DNA from: Rhodanobacter sp.
GTDB lineage: Bacteria > Pseudomonadota > Gammaproteobacteria > Xanthomonadales > Rhodanobacteraceae
Assembly: GCA_040371205.1 (NCBI GenBank)
Contig: AP031382.1
Location: 2,353,562-2,417,561 of the forward strand
DNA: 64,000 bases
Direction: 5' to 3'
Positions 31,343 to 40,802 of this stretch are shown here, piece by piece; position 1 is the stretch's first letter, and each line of letters opens with the position of its first letter. The notes under the pieces were generated by a model. The model was given only the letters and a program-made list of their open reading frames with translations, did no database searches and was not told where the DNA came from. The position numbers were made by a program, and so were the translations under genes.

Positions 31343-34300
31343 TGTCCGGGCAACTCGACGAGGCCGGCTGGCCGGGTTGGCAATTCTGCTGGTCGGGCGG
31401 CAACAGGATGCCGGACGGCACGATGCCGAAGGAACGGTAGTTCGCATTGACCACGCTGGGGTCGATGTAGGCATCGCCGTGGTTGTTGCCGTTCTGCGCG
31501 CGGCTGGTCAAGGCCGAGGTGGGTACGTTGACGCTGGGTGCCCCGACCACCGGCAACAGGCCGCCCTGTGCATTCACCGCGTAGAAGTAGGCCGGCGGCG
31601 TACCCACCAACGACACAACCTGCTCGCTGACGCCGGTGACGTAGATCGGCGCGGCGCCGGTACCCATGCGTCCCGTCGCCGACCAGGTGCCGCCGCCGTC
31701 GTACAACCAGGTGGTGCCCTGCTGCAGCAAATCGCCATGCACGCCAAGATAGAGCGACGACGTGCCGGCGTTCACCGTGAAGGCGCTGCCGTTGACCGAG
31801 GCCAACGTCAGACTCTGCGCATCCGTGAAGCTGAAACCGGCCGGCGAAGAGAAGTTGCCCAGCGTACCGACGTGATTGCCTATGAACTGCGCCGCCGTGC
31901 CCAGTGCGGTCGCCCCAGCGGCACGGCCGGCAAGCGTGCCGGCGGTGATCGAGCCGCCCGCGCCTTCGGTGATCGCCCCGGCGGAATTCAACGTGGTAAA
32001 CGTGCCGGACAGCGCGCCGTTGATCGACAGGTCGCCGCTGGTCGTGGTCAGCGTCGCGCTGGAGCCGCCGTTCACCCTGCCGGCGAGGGTCAAAGCCCGC
32101 GCATTGGTGAAACTGAAACCGTTCGCGCTGAAATCACCCAGCGACGCGACCTGATTGGCACCGGTCAATGCCGTGCTGCCGCCCGATGTGCCGGTGAGGA
32201 TACCCGCTGCGACGAAGCCGCTCGCACCCTCGCTGATCGCACCGCCCGAGGTGAGCGTGGTGGTGCCGCTGCCGCTGTTCACGCCTGCATTGATGGCCAA
32301 TCCGCCAGCCCCGGCCAGGCTCACCGCACTGCCGCCGACGGTGCCGTTGAGGGTCAGCGCCTCCGCCGTGGTGGCAAGGCTGGCGGTGCCCGAGCCGCCG
32401 CTGACCGTACCGGCCACGGTCAAGGCCTGCGCGTTCCTCAAGCTCAACCCGTTCGCGCTGAAGCTTCCCAGCGTGCCGATGGCATTGGCGCCATCCAGCG
32501 TGGTGCTTCCCGTGGAGCTCCCGGTCAATGTGCCCGCGGTGACGACGCCGCTGCCGCCTTCGCCGATGCTGCCGGTCGAGCTGAGCGTGGTGGTGCCGCT
32601 GCCGCTGTTCACGTTGCCGTTGATCGCGATGCCGGCGGCAGCGAGTTTCACCGCGCTGCCGGCGGCGCTGCCGGCCACGGTAAGGTTGCCGGCGGTGGTG
32701 GCGAGGCTGGTCGTGCCGCTGCCTCCGTTGACCGTGCCGCTCACGGTCAACGCCTGCGCGTTCGTGAAGCTGAATCCGTTCGCGGTGAAGTTGCCCAGCT
32801 GGGCAATGGCGTTCGCGCCGCCAAGAACCGTCGCGCCGCTGGAGCTGCCGGTCAACGTGCCCGCCGTGATGACGCTGCCGCTGCCTTCGCTGATTGTGCT
32901 GCCGGAAGTGAGTGTGGTGGTGCCGGCTCCGCTGTCGATATTGCCATTGACGCCCAGCCCGCCCTGTCCGCCGAGCGCAACCGAACCGCCGGACACGTTG
33001 CCGTACACCGTGAGCGCTCCCGAACTCGTGGCGATGTTGGTGGCGCCGCTACCTCCGTCGATCGTGCCGGCCACGGTCAACACCTGCGCATTCGTCAGGC
33101 TGAAGCCGTTCGACGTGAAGTTGCCCAGCGTGCCGACTTGGTTCGCGCCGTTGAGTGCCGTGCCGCCGGTCGAAGTGCCCGTCAACGTACCGGCGGCGAT
33201 GACGCCGCCGCTGCCTTCGCCGATCGAACCGCTACTGGTCAGCGTAGTCGCGCCGCTGCCGCTGTTCACCTGTGCGTTGATCGCAAGATCCCCGGAAACG
33301 CTCAGCGCGACCGACGAGCCGGTCACGGTGCTGCCCACCGTCAGGCCACTGCTCGAATCCAGCGTAACGGCTCCGCCGCTCAGCGACTGGTTCACGCTCA
33401 GGCTGTTGCCGCTACCCGTGGTCTTCAGACTGAGGTTGCCCGTAGCGGTGAGTGCGCCGCTCGTCGTCAATGCGTGCGCATCGATCAGGCTGAAGTTCGC
33501 GGCACTGAAACTGCCCAGCGCAGCGACCTGATTGTTCGCGGCATCCAGCGTGGTGTCGCCGCTCGAACTGCCGGTCAGGGTGGACGCGTACAGGATGCCG
33601 TTCGCACCTTCGCCGATCATGCCGTTGAGCGTCTTGAGCGTGGTCGTGCCGCCGATGTTCCCCACGGTGCCGTCGATCGCGAGGTTGCCCGTGCTGACGG
33701 TCAAAGCCGTGCCTCCCGTGCCGCCGCTCACGGTACCGGACGCTGCCACCGTCAAGGCCTGCGCGTTCGTCAGGCTGAATCCGTTCGCACTGAAATTGCC
33801 CAAGGCGCCAACCTGGTTGGCATCGGCCAACGTGGTACTCCCCGAGGAACTGCCGGTCAGCATACCGGCTGTAATCACGCCTCCGGATTGGCTGATGGCG
33901 CCGCCGCTGCTGGTCAACTGCACGGCCCCGCCACCTGTGGCGGTCACGTTGCCATTGAGGATCAGGCCAGCGTCACCCGCCAGCGTGACGCTGGCGCCGC
34001 TCCAGTCCGTGCCGGTGGTCAATGTATCGACGGTATGGATGGAAAGGCCCCCGTCGACGGCCAGCGTCGAAGGTGCCGTCAGCGACTTGGCATCGATGGT
34101 CAGGTTGTTCAGCGCATTCGAACCGCCCACGCCGACCAGCGATACCGCGCCGCCAGAGCCGGCTGTCAGGGTCAGGCTGCTGCCGCCCGCCGTCGTCCCA
34201 CTGACGTCGCCGCCGAAGCTGATGTTCGCGCCGGTCGCGGCGGTGCCGCCGCCCGTGGTGTCGATGGTGATGTTCGCGCTGCCCAGCGTCACCGCGCCGC

Positions 34301-37300
34301 CGAAGGACACCGCGCCGCCGTCGGTCGTGACGTCATTGGTCAGCACCAGCGGCGTCGCACCGTAATCCGTCAACGTCAGCGCCCCGCTGCCCAGGCTCAA
34401 CGTGCCCAGCGTCAGTGCATGGCCGCCGTTGTCCAGGTACACCGCGTTGCTGCCGCTGTTGGTCAGGCTCACCGCACCCGCAAAGTTGTTGCCGGCGTTG
34501 TTCAGCGTGATGGCGTGCGCACCCGCGTCGAAGCTCGATGTGCCGCTCACCGTCCACGCTCCGCCTTGCGTGATGGCGCCCGCCGTGGTGGTGACCGACA
34601 ATCCGCCCGCGCCGACCGCGAGCGCGCCCGCGTTGAGCGTGCCGCTGTCCGTGGTCAGTGCGTTCAGCGCACCGTTGCTGCCGCCGCCCACCGCGCCGCC
34701 GAACGTCAGTGCGCCGCTGCCCGCGTTCACCGTCAGGTCTTCGGCTGTCGTGCTCGCGTTGTCGACCGTGCTCGCGAAGTCCACCGCGCTGTTGGTGGTG
34801 GTGAGCGTCACGTTGCTGCCCAGCGTCACCGCGTCGTTGTAGGTCTGGCTGCCGATGGTGCTCACGTTGCCGTCCAACGTGGTGCTGCCTGCCGCATCGG
34901 TGGTCAGGCTTGTCAGCTGGGTCGTGCCGCCCACTACGCCGCCGAAGGTGGTCACGCCGGCGGTGTCCACGGTCAGCGCGTAACCACCGTTCACTGTCGA
35001 CGCCAGGTCGATGGCGCCGCCGCCCGTGCTGGTCAGCGTTGCGTTGCCGCCCAGCGTCACCGCGTCGTTGTAGGTCTGGCCGCCGGTGGTGCTCACGTTG
35101 CCGTCCAGCGTCGTGCTGCCTGCCGCATCGGTGGTCAGGCTCGTCAGCTGGGTCGTGCCGCCCACTACGCCGCCGAAGGTGGTCACGCCGGCGGTGTCCA
35201 CCGTCAGCGCGTAACCGCCGTTCACTGTCGACGCCAGGTCGATGGCGCCGCTGCCCGTGCTGGTCAGCGTTGCGTTGCCGCCCAACGTCACCGCGTCGTT
35301 GTAGGTCTGGCCGCCGGTGGTGCTCACGTTGCCGTTCAACGTCGTGCTGCCGCTGATCGTCAAGGCATTGAGCGCATACGCACCTCCTACGGTGCCCAGT
35401 GTCACCGCGCCGCCGGAGCCGGCCGTCAGGGTCAGGCTGCTGCCGCCCGCCGTCGTCCCGCTGACGTCGCCGCCGAAGCTGATGTTCGCGCCGGTCGCGG
35501 CGGTGCCGCCGCCCGTGGTGTCGATGGTGATGTTCGCGCTGCCCAGCGCCACCGCGCCGCCGAAGGACACCGCGCCGCCGTCGGTCGTGACGTCGTTGGT
35601 CAGCACCAGCGGCGTCGCACCGTAATCCGTCAACGTCAGCGCCCCGCTGCCCAGGCTCAGCATACCCACCGTCAGCGTATGGCCGCCGTTGTCCAGGTAC
35701 ACCGCGTTGCTGCCGCTGTTGGTCAGGGTCACCACGCCCGCAAAGTTGTTGCCGGCGTTGTTCAGCGTGATGGCGTGCGCACCCGCGTCGAAGCTCGATG
35801 TGCCGCTCACCGTCCACGCTCCGCCTTGCGTGATGGCGCCCGCCGTGGTGGTGACCGACAATCCGCCCGCGCCGACCGCGAGCGCGCCCGCGTTGAGCGT
35901 GCCGCTGTCCGTGGTCAGTGCGTTCAGCGCACCGTTGCTGCCGCCGCCCACCGCGCCGCCGAACGTCAGTGCGCCGCTGCCCGCGTTCACCGTCAGGTCT
36001 TCGGCTGTCGTGCTCGCGTTGTCGACCGTGCTCGCGAAGTCCACCGCGCTGTTGGTGGTGGTGAGCGTCACGTTGCTGCCCAGCGTCACCGCGTCGTTGT
36101 AGGTCTGGCTGCCGGTGGTGCTCACGTTGCCGTCCAACGTGGTGCTGCCTGCCGCGTCGGTGGTCAGGCTCGTCAGCTGGGTCGTGCCGCCCACTACGCC
36201 GCCGAAGGTGGTCACGCCGGCAGTATCCACCGTCAGCGCGTGACCGCCGTTCACCGTCGACGCCAGGTCGATGGCACCGCTGCCCGTGCTGGTCAGCGTT
36301 GCGTTGCCGCCCAGCAGGACGCTGCCGTTGTACGTCTGCGCGCCGCTGGTGGTGATGTCGCCGCCCAGCGTGCTCGTCCCCGCGTTCGTCGACAGGCTCG
36401 ACGCGTCCACCGCGCCGAAGCTGGTCGCGCCCGTGCCGTTCACCACCAGCGCACCCAGCGCGTGCGTGCCACCCACCGCGCCGCCGAACGTCACCGCACC
36501 GCTACCCGCGCTCACCGTCAGGTCTTCGGCCGTGCTCGTGGCGCTGTCCACCGTGCCGGTGAAGTCCACTGCGCTGTTGGTCGTCGCCAAGGTCACGCCG
36601 CTGCCGAGCAGGACGTTGCCGTTGTACGTCTGCGCGCCGCTGGTGGTGATGTCGCCGCCCAGCGTGCTCGTCCCCGTGTTCGTCGACAGGCTCGACGCGT
36701 CCACCGCGCCGAAGCTCGTCGCGCCCGTGCCGTTCACGATCAGCGCACCCAGCGCGTGCGTGCCGCCCACCGCGCCGCCGAACGTCACCGCACCGCTGCC
36801 TGCGCTCACCGTCAGGTCTTCGGCCGTGCTCGTGGCGCTGTCTACCGTGCCGGTGAAGTCCACTGCGCTGTTGGTCGTCGCCAAGGTCACGCCGCTGCCG
36901 AGCAGGACGTTGCCGTTGTACGTCTGCGCGCCGCTGGTGGTGATGTCGCCGCCCAGCGTGCTCGTCCCCGTGTTCGTCGACAGGCTCGACGCGTCCACCG
37001 CGCCGAAGCTGGTCGCACCCGTGCCGTTCACCACCAGCGCACCCAGCGCGTGCGTGCCGCCCACCGCGCCGCCGAACGTCACCGCCCCGCTGCCCGCGCT
37101 CACCGTCAGGTCTTCGGCCGTGCTCGTGGCGCTGTCTACCGTGCCGGTGAAGTCCACTGCGCTGTTGGTCGTCGCCAAGGTCACGCCGCTGCCGAGCAGG
37201 ACGTTGCCGTTGTACGTCTGCGCGCCGCTGGTGGTGATGTCGCCGCCCAGCGTGCTCGTCCCCGTGTTCGTCGACAGGCTCGACGCGTCCACCGCGCCGA

Positions 37301-40300
37301 AGCTGGTCGCACCCGTGCCGTTCACGATCAGCGCACCCAGCGCGTGCGTGCCACCCACCGCGCCGCCGAACGTCACCGCACCGCTGCCCGCGCTCACCGT
37401 CAGGTCTTCGGCCGTGCTCGTGGCGCTGTCCACCGTGCCGGTGAAGTCCACTGCGCTGTTCGTCGTGGTCAGCGTCACGCCGCTGCCGATCAGGACGTTG
37501 CCGTTGTACGTCTGCGCGCCGCTGGTGGTGATGTCGCCGCCCAGCGTGCTCGTCCCCGTGTTCGTCGACAGGCTCGACGCGTCGACCGCGCCGAAGCTGG
37601 TCGCACCCGTGCCGTTCACCACCAGCGCACCCAGCGCGTGCGTGCCACCCACCGCGCCGCCGAACGTCACCGCCCCGCTGCCCGCGCTCACCGTCAGGTC
37701 TTCGGCCGTGCTCGTGGCGCTGTCCACCGTGCCGGTGAAGTCCACTGCGCTGTTCGTCGTGGTCAGCGTCACGCCGCTGCCGATCAGGACGTTGCCGTTG
37801 TACGTCTGCGCGCCGCTGGTGGTGATGTCGCCGCCCAGCGTGCTCGTCCCCGTGTTCGTCGACAGGCTCGACGCGTCCACCGCGCCGAAGCTGGTCGCAC
37901 CCGTGCCGTTCACGATCAGCGCACCCAGCGCGTGCGTGCCACCCACCGCGCCGCCGAACGTCACCGCACCGCTGCCCGCGCTCACCGTCAGGTCTTCGGC
38001 CGTGCTCGTGGCGCTGTCCACCGTGCCGGTGAAGTCCACTGCGCTGTTGGTCGTCGCCAAGGTCACGCCGCTGCTAAGCAGGACGTTGCCGTTGTACGTC
38101 TGCGCGCCGCTGGTGGTGATGTCGCCGCCCAGCGTGCTCGTCCCCGTGTTCGTCGACAGGCTCGACGCGTCCACCGCGCCGAAGCTCGTCGCGCCCGTGC
38201 CGTTCACGATCAGCGCACCCAGCGCGTGCGTGCCGCCCACCGCGCCGCCGAACGTCACCGCCCCGCTGCCTGCGCTCACCGTCAGGTCTTCGGCCGTGCT
38301 CGTGGCGCTGTCTACCGTGCCGGTGAAGTCCACTGCGCTGTTCGTCGTGGTCAGCGTCACGCCGCTGCCTAGGTCCACGGGACCGGTGTAGGTCTGGCTA
38401 CCCACCGTGGTGACGTTGCCATCGAGCGTGAGGCTCCCGCCGGTCGCCGACAGGCTGGCCAGTCCGCCGTTGCTGCTACCGCCCACTGCGCCGCCGAATG
38501 TCACCGCACCCGTGCCCGCACTGATCGTCAAGGCCCTGGCTGTGCTGGTGGCGTTATCCACCGTGCCGGTGAAGTCCACCGCGCTGTTGGTCGTGGTCAA
38601 CGTCATGTCGCTGCCTAGCAGGACGTTGCCGTTGTATGCCTGCGCGCCGCCAGAGGTCACGCTGCCGCCCAACGTGATGCCACCGCTTGAAGTCAGCGTC
38701 AGCGCGCCGCCGATATTCGACGCGTTCAAGGCAAGCGCATGGCTGCCATTGTTGAGCGTCACGTCGTTCGTGCCGCTGTTGCCGACCCCCACCGTGCCGA
38801 TGAAATCGTTGCCGGCGTTGTCCAACGTGATGGCGCCTGAACCTGCATTGAGGCTCGTCACCCCCGCCTTGATCGTGCTGGCTCCGCTGCTTTGCTGGGC
38901 GATACCGGTAGCGACGATGTTGAGCGCGCCGTTTGTGCTGCTCGAAGTGTCGATGCTTCCTGTGATGGTTCCGCTGCTGCCGAGCTGGACGCTGCCGCCT
39001 GCATGGGTGCCATCGCCGGTCTGGATGTTGACGTTGCCGCCGTTCGTGGCGATGGCGGCAGAGGCCGTGTCGCCGACGATGACCTGGCAAGTCGGGCAGG
39101 CTGCGTTGCTGGTATAGGACGTCGCCTGCGCTGCGCCGCCATAGTTCGCCCACAGGTTGACGTTGAGCGCGTGGGTGCCGTCGCTGCTGATATTCGCGTT
39201 GAGGAAAATGCTGCCGACCGCCTGCAGGTACAGCGAACCGGCTCCCGAAGCCACGATCGGACTGGCGACGGTGATGTTGCCGGAGTCAGTTCCGTTAGCC
39301 TGCGTGTTGGTGAACACGAACACATTGGTATTGCTTTTGAGCGCACTGTCGATATTGGCCGGGTCGATAGTGGACGTTGCAGCCGCCGTGAAGGGGTTGC
39401 TGAATGCCGTCCCTCCGGTCGCAATGGTCACGTCGTAGGGATCGAGCAACCAGGTTCCCGCGCTACCGTTGGGCGCGGAAGCGTCGACATTCCCGTGCAC
39501 GTTCAGGCCGTCGTGTGCCGATGTCTCGACGCGACCGCCATCGCCACCGCTTGCTCCGCCGCGGGCGCTGATGCTGCCGTAAAAATTGTTGCCCTGGTTA
39601 CCCCACACCACGACCGAGCCGCCATCGCCGGACTGCGTGGCATCGGCGTCCAGTTTCGCGTCTGGCCCCACGTAGCTGACTGTCGCGACCTGGAGACCTT
39701 CGCCTCCCTGCCAACCGCCGCCCACGCGAATGCTCCCGCCGCCTTGCGTACCCGAGGCATCGATGGTGCCACCCATGACGCCGACACCCTGGTCCGAAAG
39801 CAACTGCACGCTGCCGCCATGCACGCCGCTCGCGTCGATGCTGCCGCTGTCGACGGTGTTGCCGCCGCTGCCGACCAGCCGCACCACGCCGCCGTCGGTG
39901 CTGATGCCGTGGGCGTCGATGACGCCGCTGTTGTTGACGAGGTCGGTGAACAGGTCCTTGGCGGCGGAAGCCTGCAGCACCACGGTGCCGCCCTCGGCCT
40001 GCAGCGTGCCCTTGTTCGCCACCGCAGCCTCGTCGGCGGTCAGCCGCTGCTGCAGGGCGCCGGTGATCTGTACGCCCACCAGACCGTCGCCGTCGAAATC
40101 CAGCACGGCCTTGTCGGCACCGTCGAGATGGATACTGCCGAGATTGGCCACGATCAGGCCGTCGTTTTCCACCTTGCCGCCGATCAGGCTTACCGAGCCG
40201 CCGCTGGCGGCTTCGATGGTGCCGTGGTTGACGATGCCGGCGCTGCCGCCGTGGGCGTCGAGGTTGAAATGGTTGGAGAGAAAATCGTCGGGCGTGAGGT

Positions 40301-40790
40301 CGAGCGTGCTCGCCACCAGGCCGCCCACGTTCAGCTGCGCGCTGCTGCCGAAGATGATGCCGTGGGTGTTGATCAGGAACACCTGGCCGTTGGAATTGAT
40401 GTGGCCGAAGATCTGGCTGGGGTTCTGGTCGAAGATGCGGTTGAGCGCGATGGCGCTGTGCGAGGGCTGGTTGAACAGCACCGTGGCGTCCTTGCCCAGG
40501 TTGAAGCTCTGCCAGTTCAGCGCCAGCAGCGCGGACTGCTGGTTGACCACGGTGCTGGCGCCGCTTTGCGTGATCGAGCCCACGCCGCCCACGATCACGC
40601 CGCCCACCGGCATGGTGGTGGGCGCCACACCTCCGGCGGCTGCAGCCGCCGCGCCGCTGCAGAACGCCATCGAGCCGAGCGCCAGCGCCGGGCTCAGCGC
40701 CAGCCGCTGCTGCCGCAATCGCGGCAAGGCGCTCATCGGCTCCACCGGCCGACGGGACGTGCGCTGGAGGGAGCGGGAAGTCGTGTTCAT
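31335..40790 (-). CDS. Giant filamentous-haemagglutinin-type TpsA exoprotein
   Basis: 3,151 aa. The N-terminus has a long signal sequence (SALPRLRQQRLALSPALALG-SMAFCSGAAAAAA) and the TPS/haemagglutination-activity domain (~60-300). That domain contains the strand pattern VVNQQSALLALNWQSFNLGK, HSAIALNRI, GQVFLINTHGIIFGSSAQ and LVASTLDLTPDDFL. The rest is a predicted right-handed beta-helix of Gly/Ser/Thr repeats. It includes seven tandem 98-residue units and a long duplicated block, then a less regular C-terminal third. A stronger ribosome site (GGTGGAG) precedes an internal ATG at 40736, so translation may begin there. It lies 12 bp after tpsB. Role: large surface or secreted adhesin. No toxin domain is evident at the C-terminus. 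Confidence 0.93.
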   Translation of the reverse strand: MNTTSRSLQRTSRRPVEPMSALPRLRQQRLALSPALALGSMAFCSGAAAAAAGGVAPTTMPVGGVIVGGVGSITQSGASTVVNQQSALLALNWQSFNLGKDATVLFNQPSHSAIALNRIFDQNPSQIFGHINSNGQVFLINTHGIIFGSSAQLNVGGLVASTLDLTPDDFLSNHFNLDAHGGSAGIVNHGTIEAASGGSVSLIGGKVENDGLIVANLGSIHLDGADKAVLDFDGDGLVGVQITGALQQRLTADEAAVANKGTLQAEGGTVVLQASAAKDLFTDLVNNSGVIDAHGISTDGGVVRLVGSGGNTVDSGSIDASGVHGGSVQLLSDQGVGVMGGTIDASGTQGGGSIRVGGGWQGGEGLQVATVSYVGPDAKLDADATQSGDGGSVVVWGNQGNNFYGSISARGGASGGDGGRVETSAHDGLNVHGNVDASAPNGSAGTWLLDPYDVTIATGGTAFSNPFTAAATSTIDPANIDSALKSNTNVFVFTNTQANGTDSGNITVASPIVASGAGSLYLQAVGSIFLNANISSDGTHALNVNLWANYGGAAQATSYTSNAACPTCQVIVGDTASAAIATNGGNVNIQTGDGTHAGGSVQLGSSGTITGSIDTSSSTNGALNIVATGIAQQSSGASTIKAGVTSLNAGSGAITLDNAGNDFIGTVGVGNSGTNDVTLNNGSHALALNASNIGGALTLTSSGGITLGGSVTSGGAQAYNGNVLLGSDMTLTTTNSAVDFTGTVDNATSTARALTISAGTGAVTFGGAVGGSSNGGLASLSATGGSLTLDGNVTTVGSQTYTGPVDLGSGVTLTTTNSAVDFTGTVDSATSTAEDLTVSAGSGAVTFGGAVGGTHALGALIVNGTGATSFGAVDASSLSTNTGTSTLGGDITTSGAQTYNGNVLLSSGVTLATTNSAVDFTGTVDSATSTAEDLTVSAGSGAVTFGGAVGGTHALGALIVNGTGATSFGAVDASSLSTNTGTSTLGGDITTSGAQTYNGNVLIGSGVTLTTTNSAVDFTGTVDSATSTAEDLTVSAGSGAVTFGGAVGGTHALGALVVNGTGATSFGAVDASSLSTNTGTSTLGGDITTSGAQTYNGNVLIGSGVTLTTTNSAVDFTGTVDSATSTAEDLTVSAGSGAVTFGGAVGGTHALGALIVNGTGATSFGAVDASSLSTNTGTSTLGGDITTSGAQTYNGNVLLGSGVTLATTNSAVDFTGTVDSATSTAEDLTVSAGSGAVTFGGAVGGTHALGALVVNGTGATSFGAVDASSLSTNTGTSTLGGDITTSGAQTYNGNVLLGSGVTLATTNSAVDFTGTVDSATSTAEDLTVSAGSGAVTFGGAVGGTHALGALIVNGTGATSFGAVDASSLSTNTGTSTLGGDITTSGAQTYNGNVLLGSGVTLATTNSAVDFTGTVDSATSTAEDLTVSAGSGAVTFGGAVGGTHALGALVVNGTGATSFGAVDASSLSTNAGTSTLGGDITTSGAQTYNGSVLLGGNATLTSTGSGAIDLASTVNGGHALTVDTAGVTTFGGVVGGTTQLTSLTTDAAGSTTLDGNVSTTGSQTYNDAVTLGSNVTLTTTNSAVDFASTVDNASTTAEDLTVNAGSGALTFGGAVGGGSNGALNALTTDSGTLNAGALAVGAGGLSVTTTAGAITQGGAWTVSGTSSFDAGAHAITLNNAGNNFAGVVTLTNSGSNAVYLDNGGHTLTVGMLSLGSGALTLTDYGATPLVLTNDVTTDGGAVSFGGAVALGSANITIDTTGGGTAATGANISFGGDVSGTTAGGSSLTLTAGSGGAVTLGTVGGAYALNALTISGSTTLNGNVSTTGGQTYNDAVTLGGNATLTSTGSGAIDLASTVNGGYALTVDTAGVTTFGGVVGGTTQLTSLTTDAAGSTTLDGNVSTTGGQTYNDAVTLGGNATLTSTGGGAIDLASTVNGGYALTVDTAGVTTFGGVVGGTTQLTSLTTDAAGSTTLDGNVSTIGSQTYNDAVTLGSNVTLTTTNSAVDFASTVDNASTTAEDLTVNAGSGALTFGGAVGGGSNGALNALTTDSGTLNAGALAVGAGGLSVTTTAGAITQGGAWTVSGTSSFDAGAHAITLNNAGNNFAGAVSLTNSGSNAVYLDNGGHALTLGTLSLGSGALTLTDYGATPLVLTNDVTTDGGAVSFGGAVTLGSANITIDTTGGGTAATGANISFGGDVSGTTAGGSSLTLTAGSGGAVSLVGVGGSNALNNLTIDAKSLTAPSTLAVDGGLSIHTVDTLTTGTDWSGASVTLAGDAGLILNGNVTATGGGAVQLTSSGGAISQSGGVITAGMLTGSSSGSTTLADANQVGALGNFSANGFSLTNAQALTVAASGTVSGGTGGTALTVSTGNLAIDGTVGNIGGTTTLKTLNGMIGEGANGILYASTLTGSSSGDTTLDAANNQVAALGSFSAANFSLIDAHALTTSGALTATGNLSLKTTGSGNSLSVNQSLSGGAVTLDSSSGLTVGSTVTGSSVALSVSGDLAINAQVNSGSGATTLTSSGSIGEGSGGVIAAGTLTGTSTGGTALNGANQVGTLGNFTSNGFSLTNAQVLTVAGTIDGGSGATNIATSSGALTVYGNVSGGSVALGGQGGLGVNGNIDSGAGTTTLTSGSTISEGSGSVITAGTLTGSSSGATVLGGANAIAQLGNFTANGFSFTNAQALTVSGTVNGGSGTTSLATTAGNLTVAGSAAGSAVKLAAAGIAINGNVNSGSGTTTLSSTGSIGEGGSGVVTAGTLTGSSTGSTTLDGANAIGTLGSFSANGLSLRNAQALTVAGTVSGGSGTASLATTAEALTLNGTVGGSAVSLAGAGGLAINAGVNSGSGTTTLTSGGAISEGASGFVAAGILTGTSGGSTALTGANQVASLGDFSANGFSFTNARALTLAGRVNGGSSATLTTTSGDLSINGALSGTFTTLNSAGAITEGAGGSITAGTLAGRAAGATALGTAAQFIGNHVGTLGNFSSPAGFSFTDAQSLTLASVNGSAFTVNAGTSSLYLGVHGDLLQQGTTWLYDGGGTWSATGRMGTGAAPIYVTGVSEQVVSLVGTPPAYFYAVNAQGGLLPVVGAPSVNVPTSALTSRAQNGNNHGDAYIDPSVVNANYRSFGIVPSGILLPPDQQNCQPGQPASSSCPDND
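34140..36320. repeat. Long direct duplication inside tpsA, offset 1,260 bp
   Basis: About 920 bp from ~34140 recurs from ~35400 with only scattered substitutions. For example, the line starting at 34921 recurs at 36181 and the one at 34321 at 35581. Between them a 231-bp unit (77 codons, containing GGVVGGTTQLTSLTTDAAGS) is itself repeated (34921, 35152, 36181). Recent intragenic duplication explains this. Confidence 0.85.
36330..38370. repeat. Seven tandem 294-bp repeats inside tpsA
   Basis: Anchor CTGGTCGC(G/A)CCCGTGCCG occurs at 36421, 36715, 37009, 37303, 37597, 37891 and 38185, always 294 bp apart, so each unit is 98 codons. The units are nearly identical. Differences cluster in a few codons (LLGSGVTLATT versus LIGSGVTLTTT; LIVNG versus LVVNG). 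Unit number is likely to vary by recombination. Confidence 0.95.
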
Positions 40791-40802
40791 GGTCGTTGTC
40801 CG

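Noticed and set aside
36330-38370. Regular repeats considered as a CRISPR array or satellite.
   Set aside because: The period is 294 bp, divisible by three, in frame with tpsA, with no spacers of CRISPR type.
31215-38391. Very long open frames on the plus strand across the tpsA gene (one of ~7 kb).
   Set aside because: They are antisense to a well-supported 3,151-aa exoprotein. Stop-free complementary frames arise from its biased, repetitive GC-rich codons. The products are Arg/Ala/Val low-complexity repeats without start signals.
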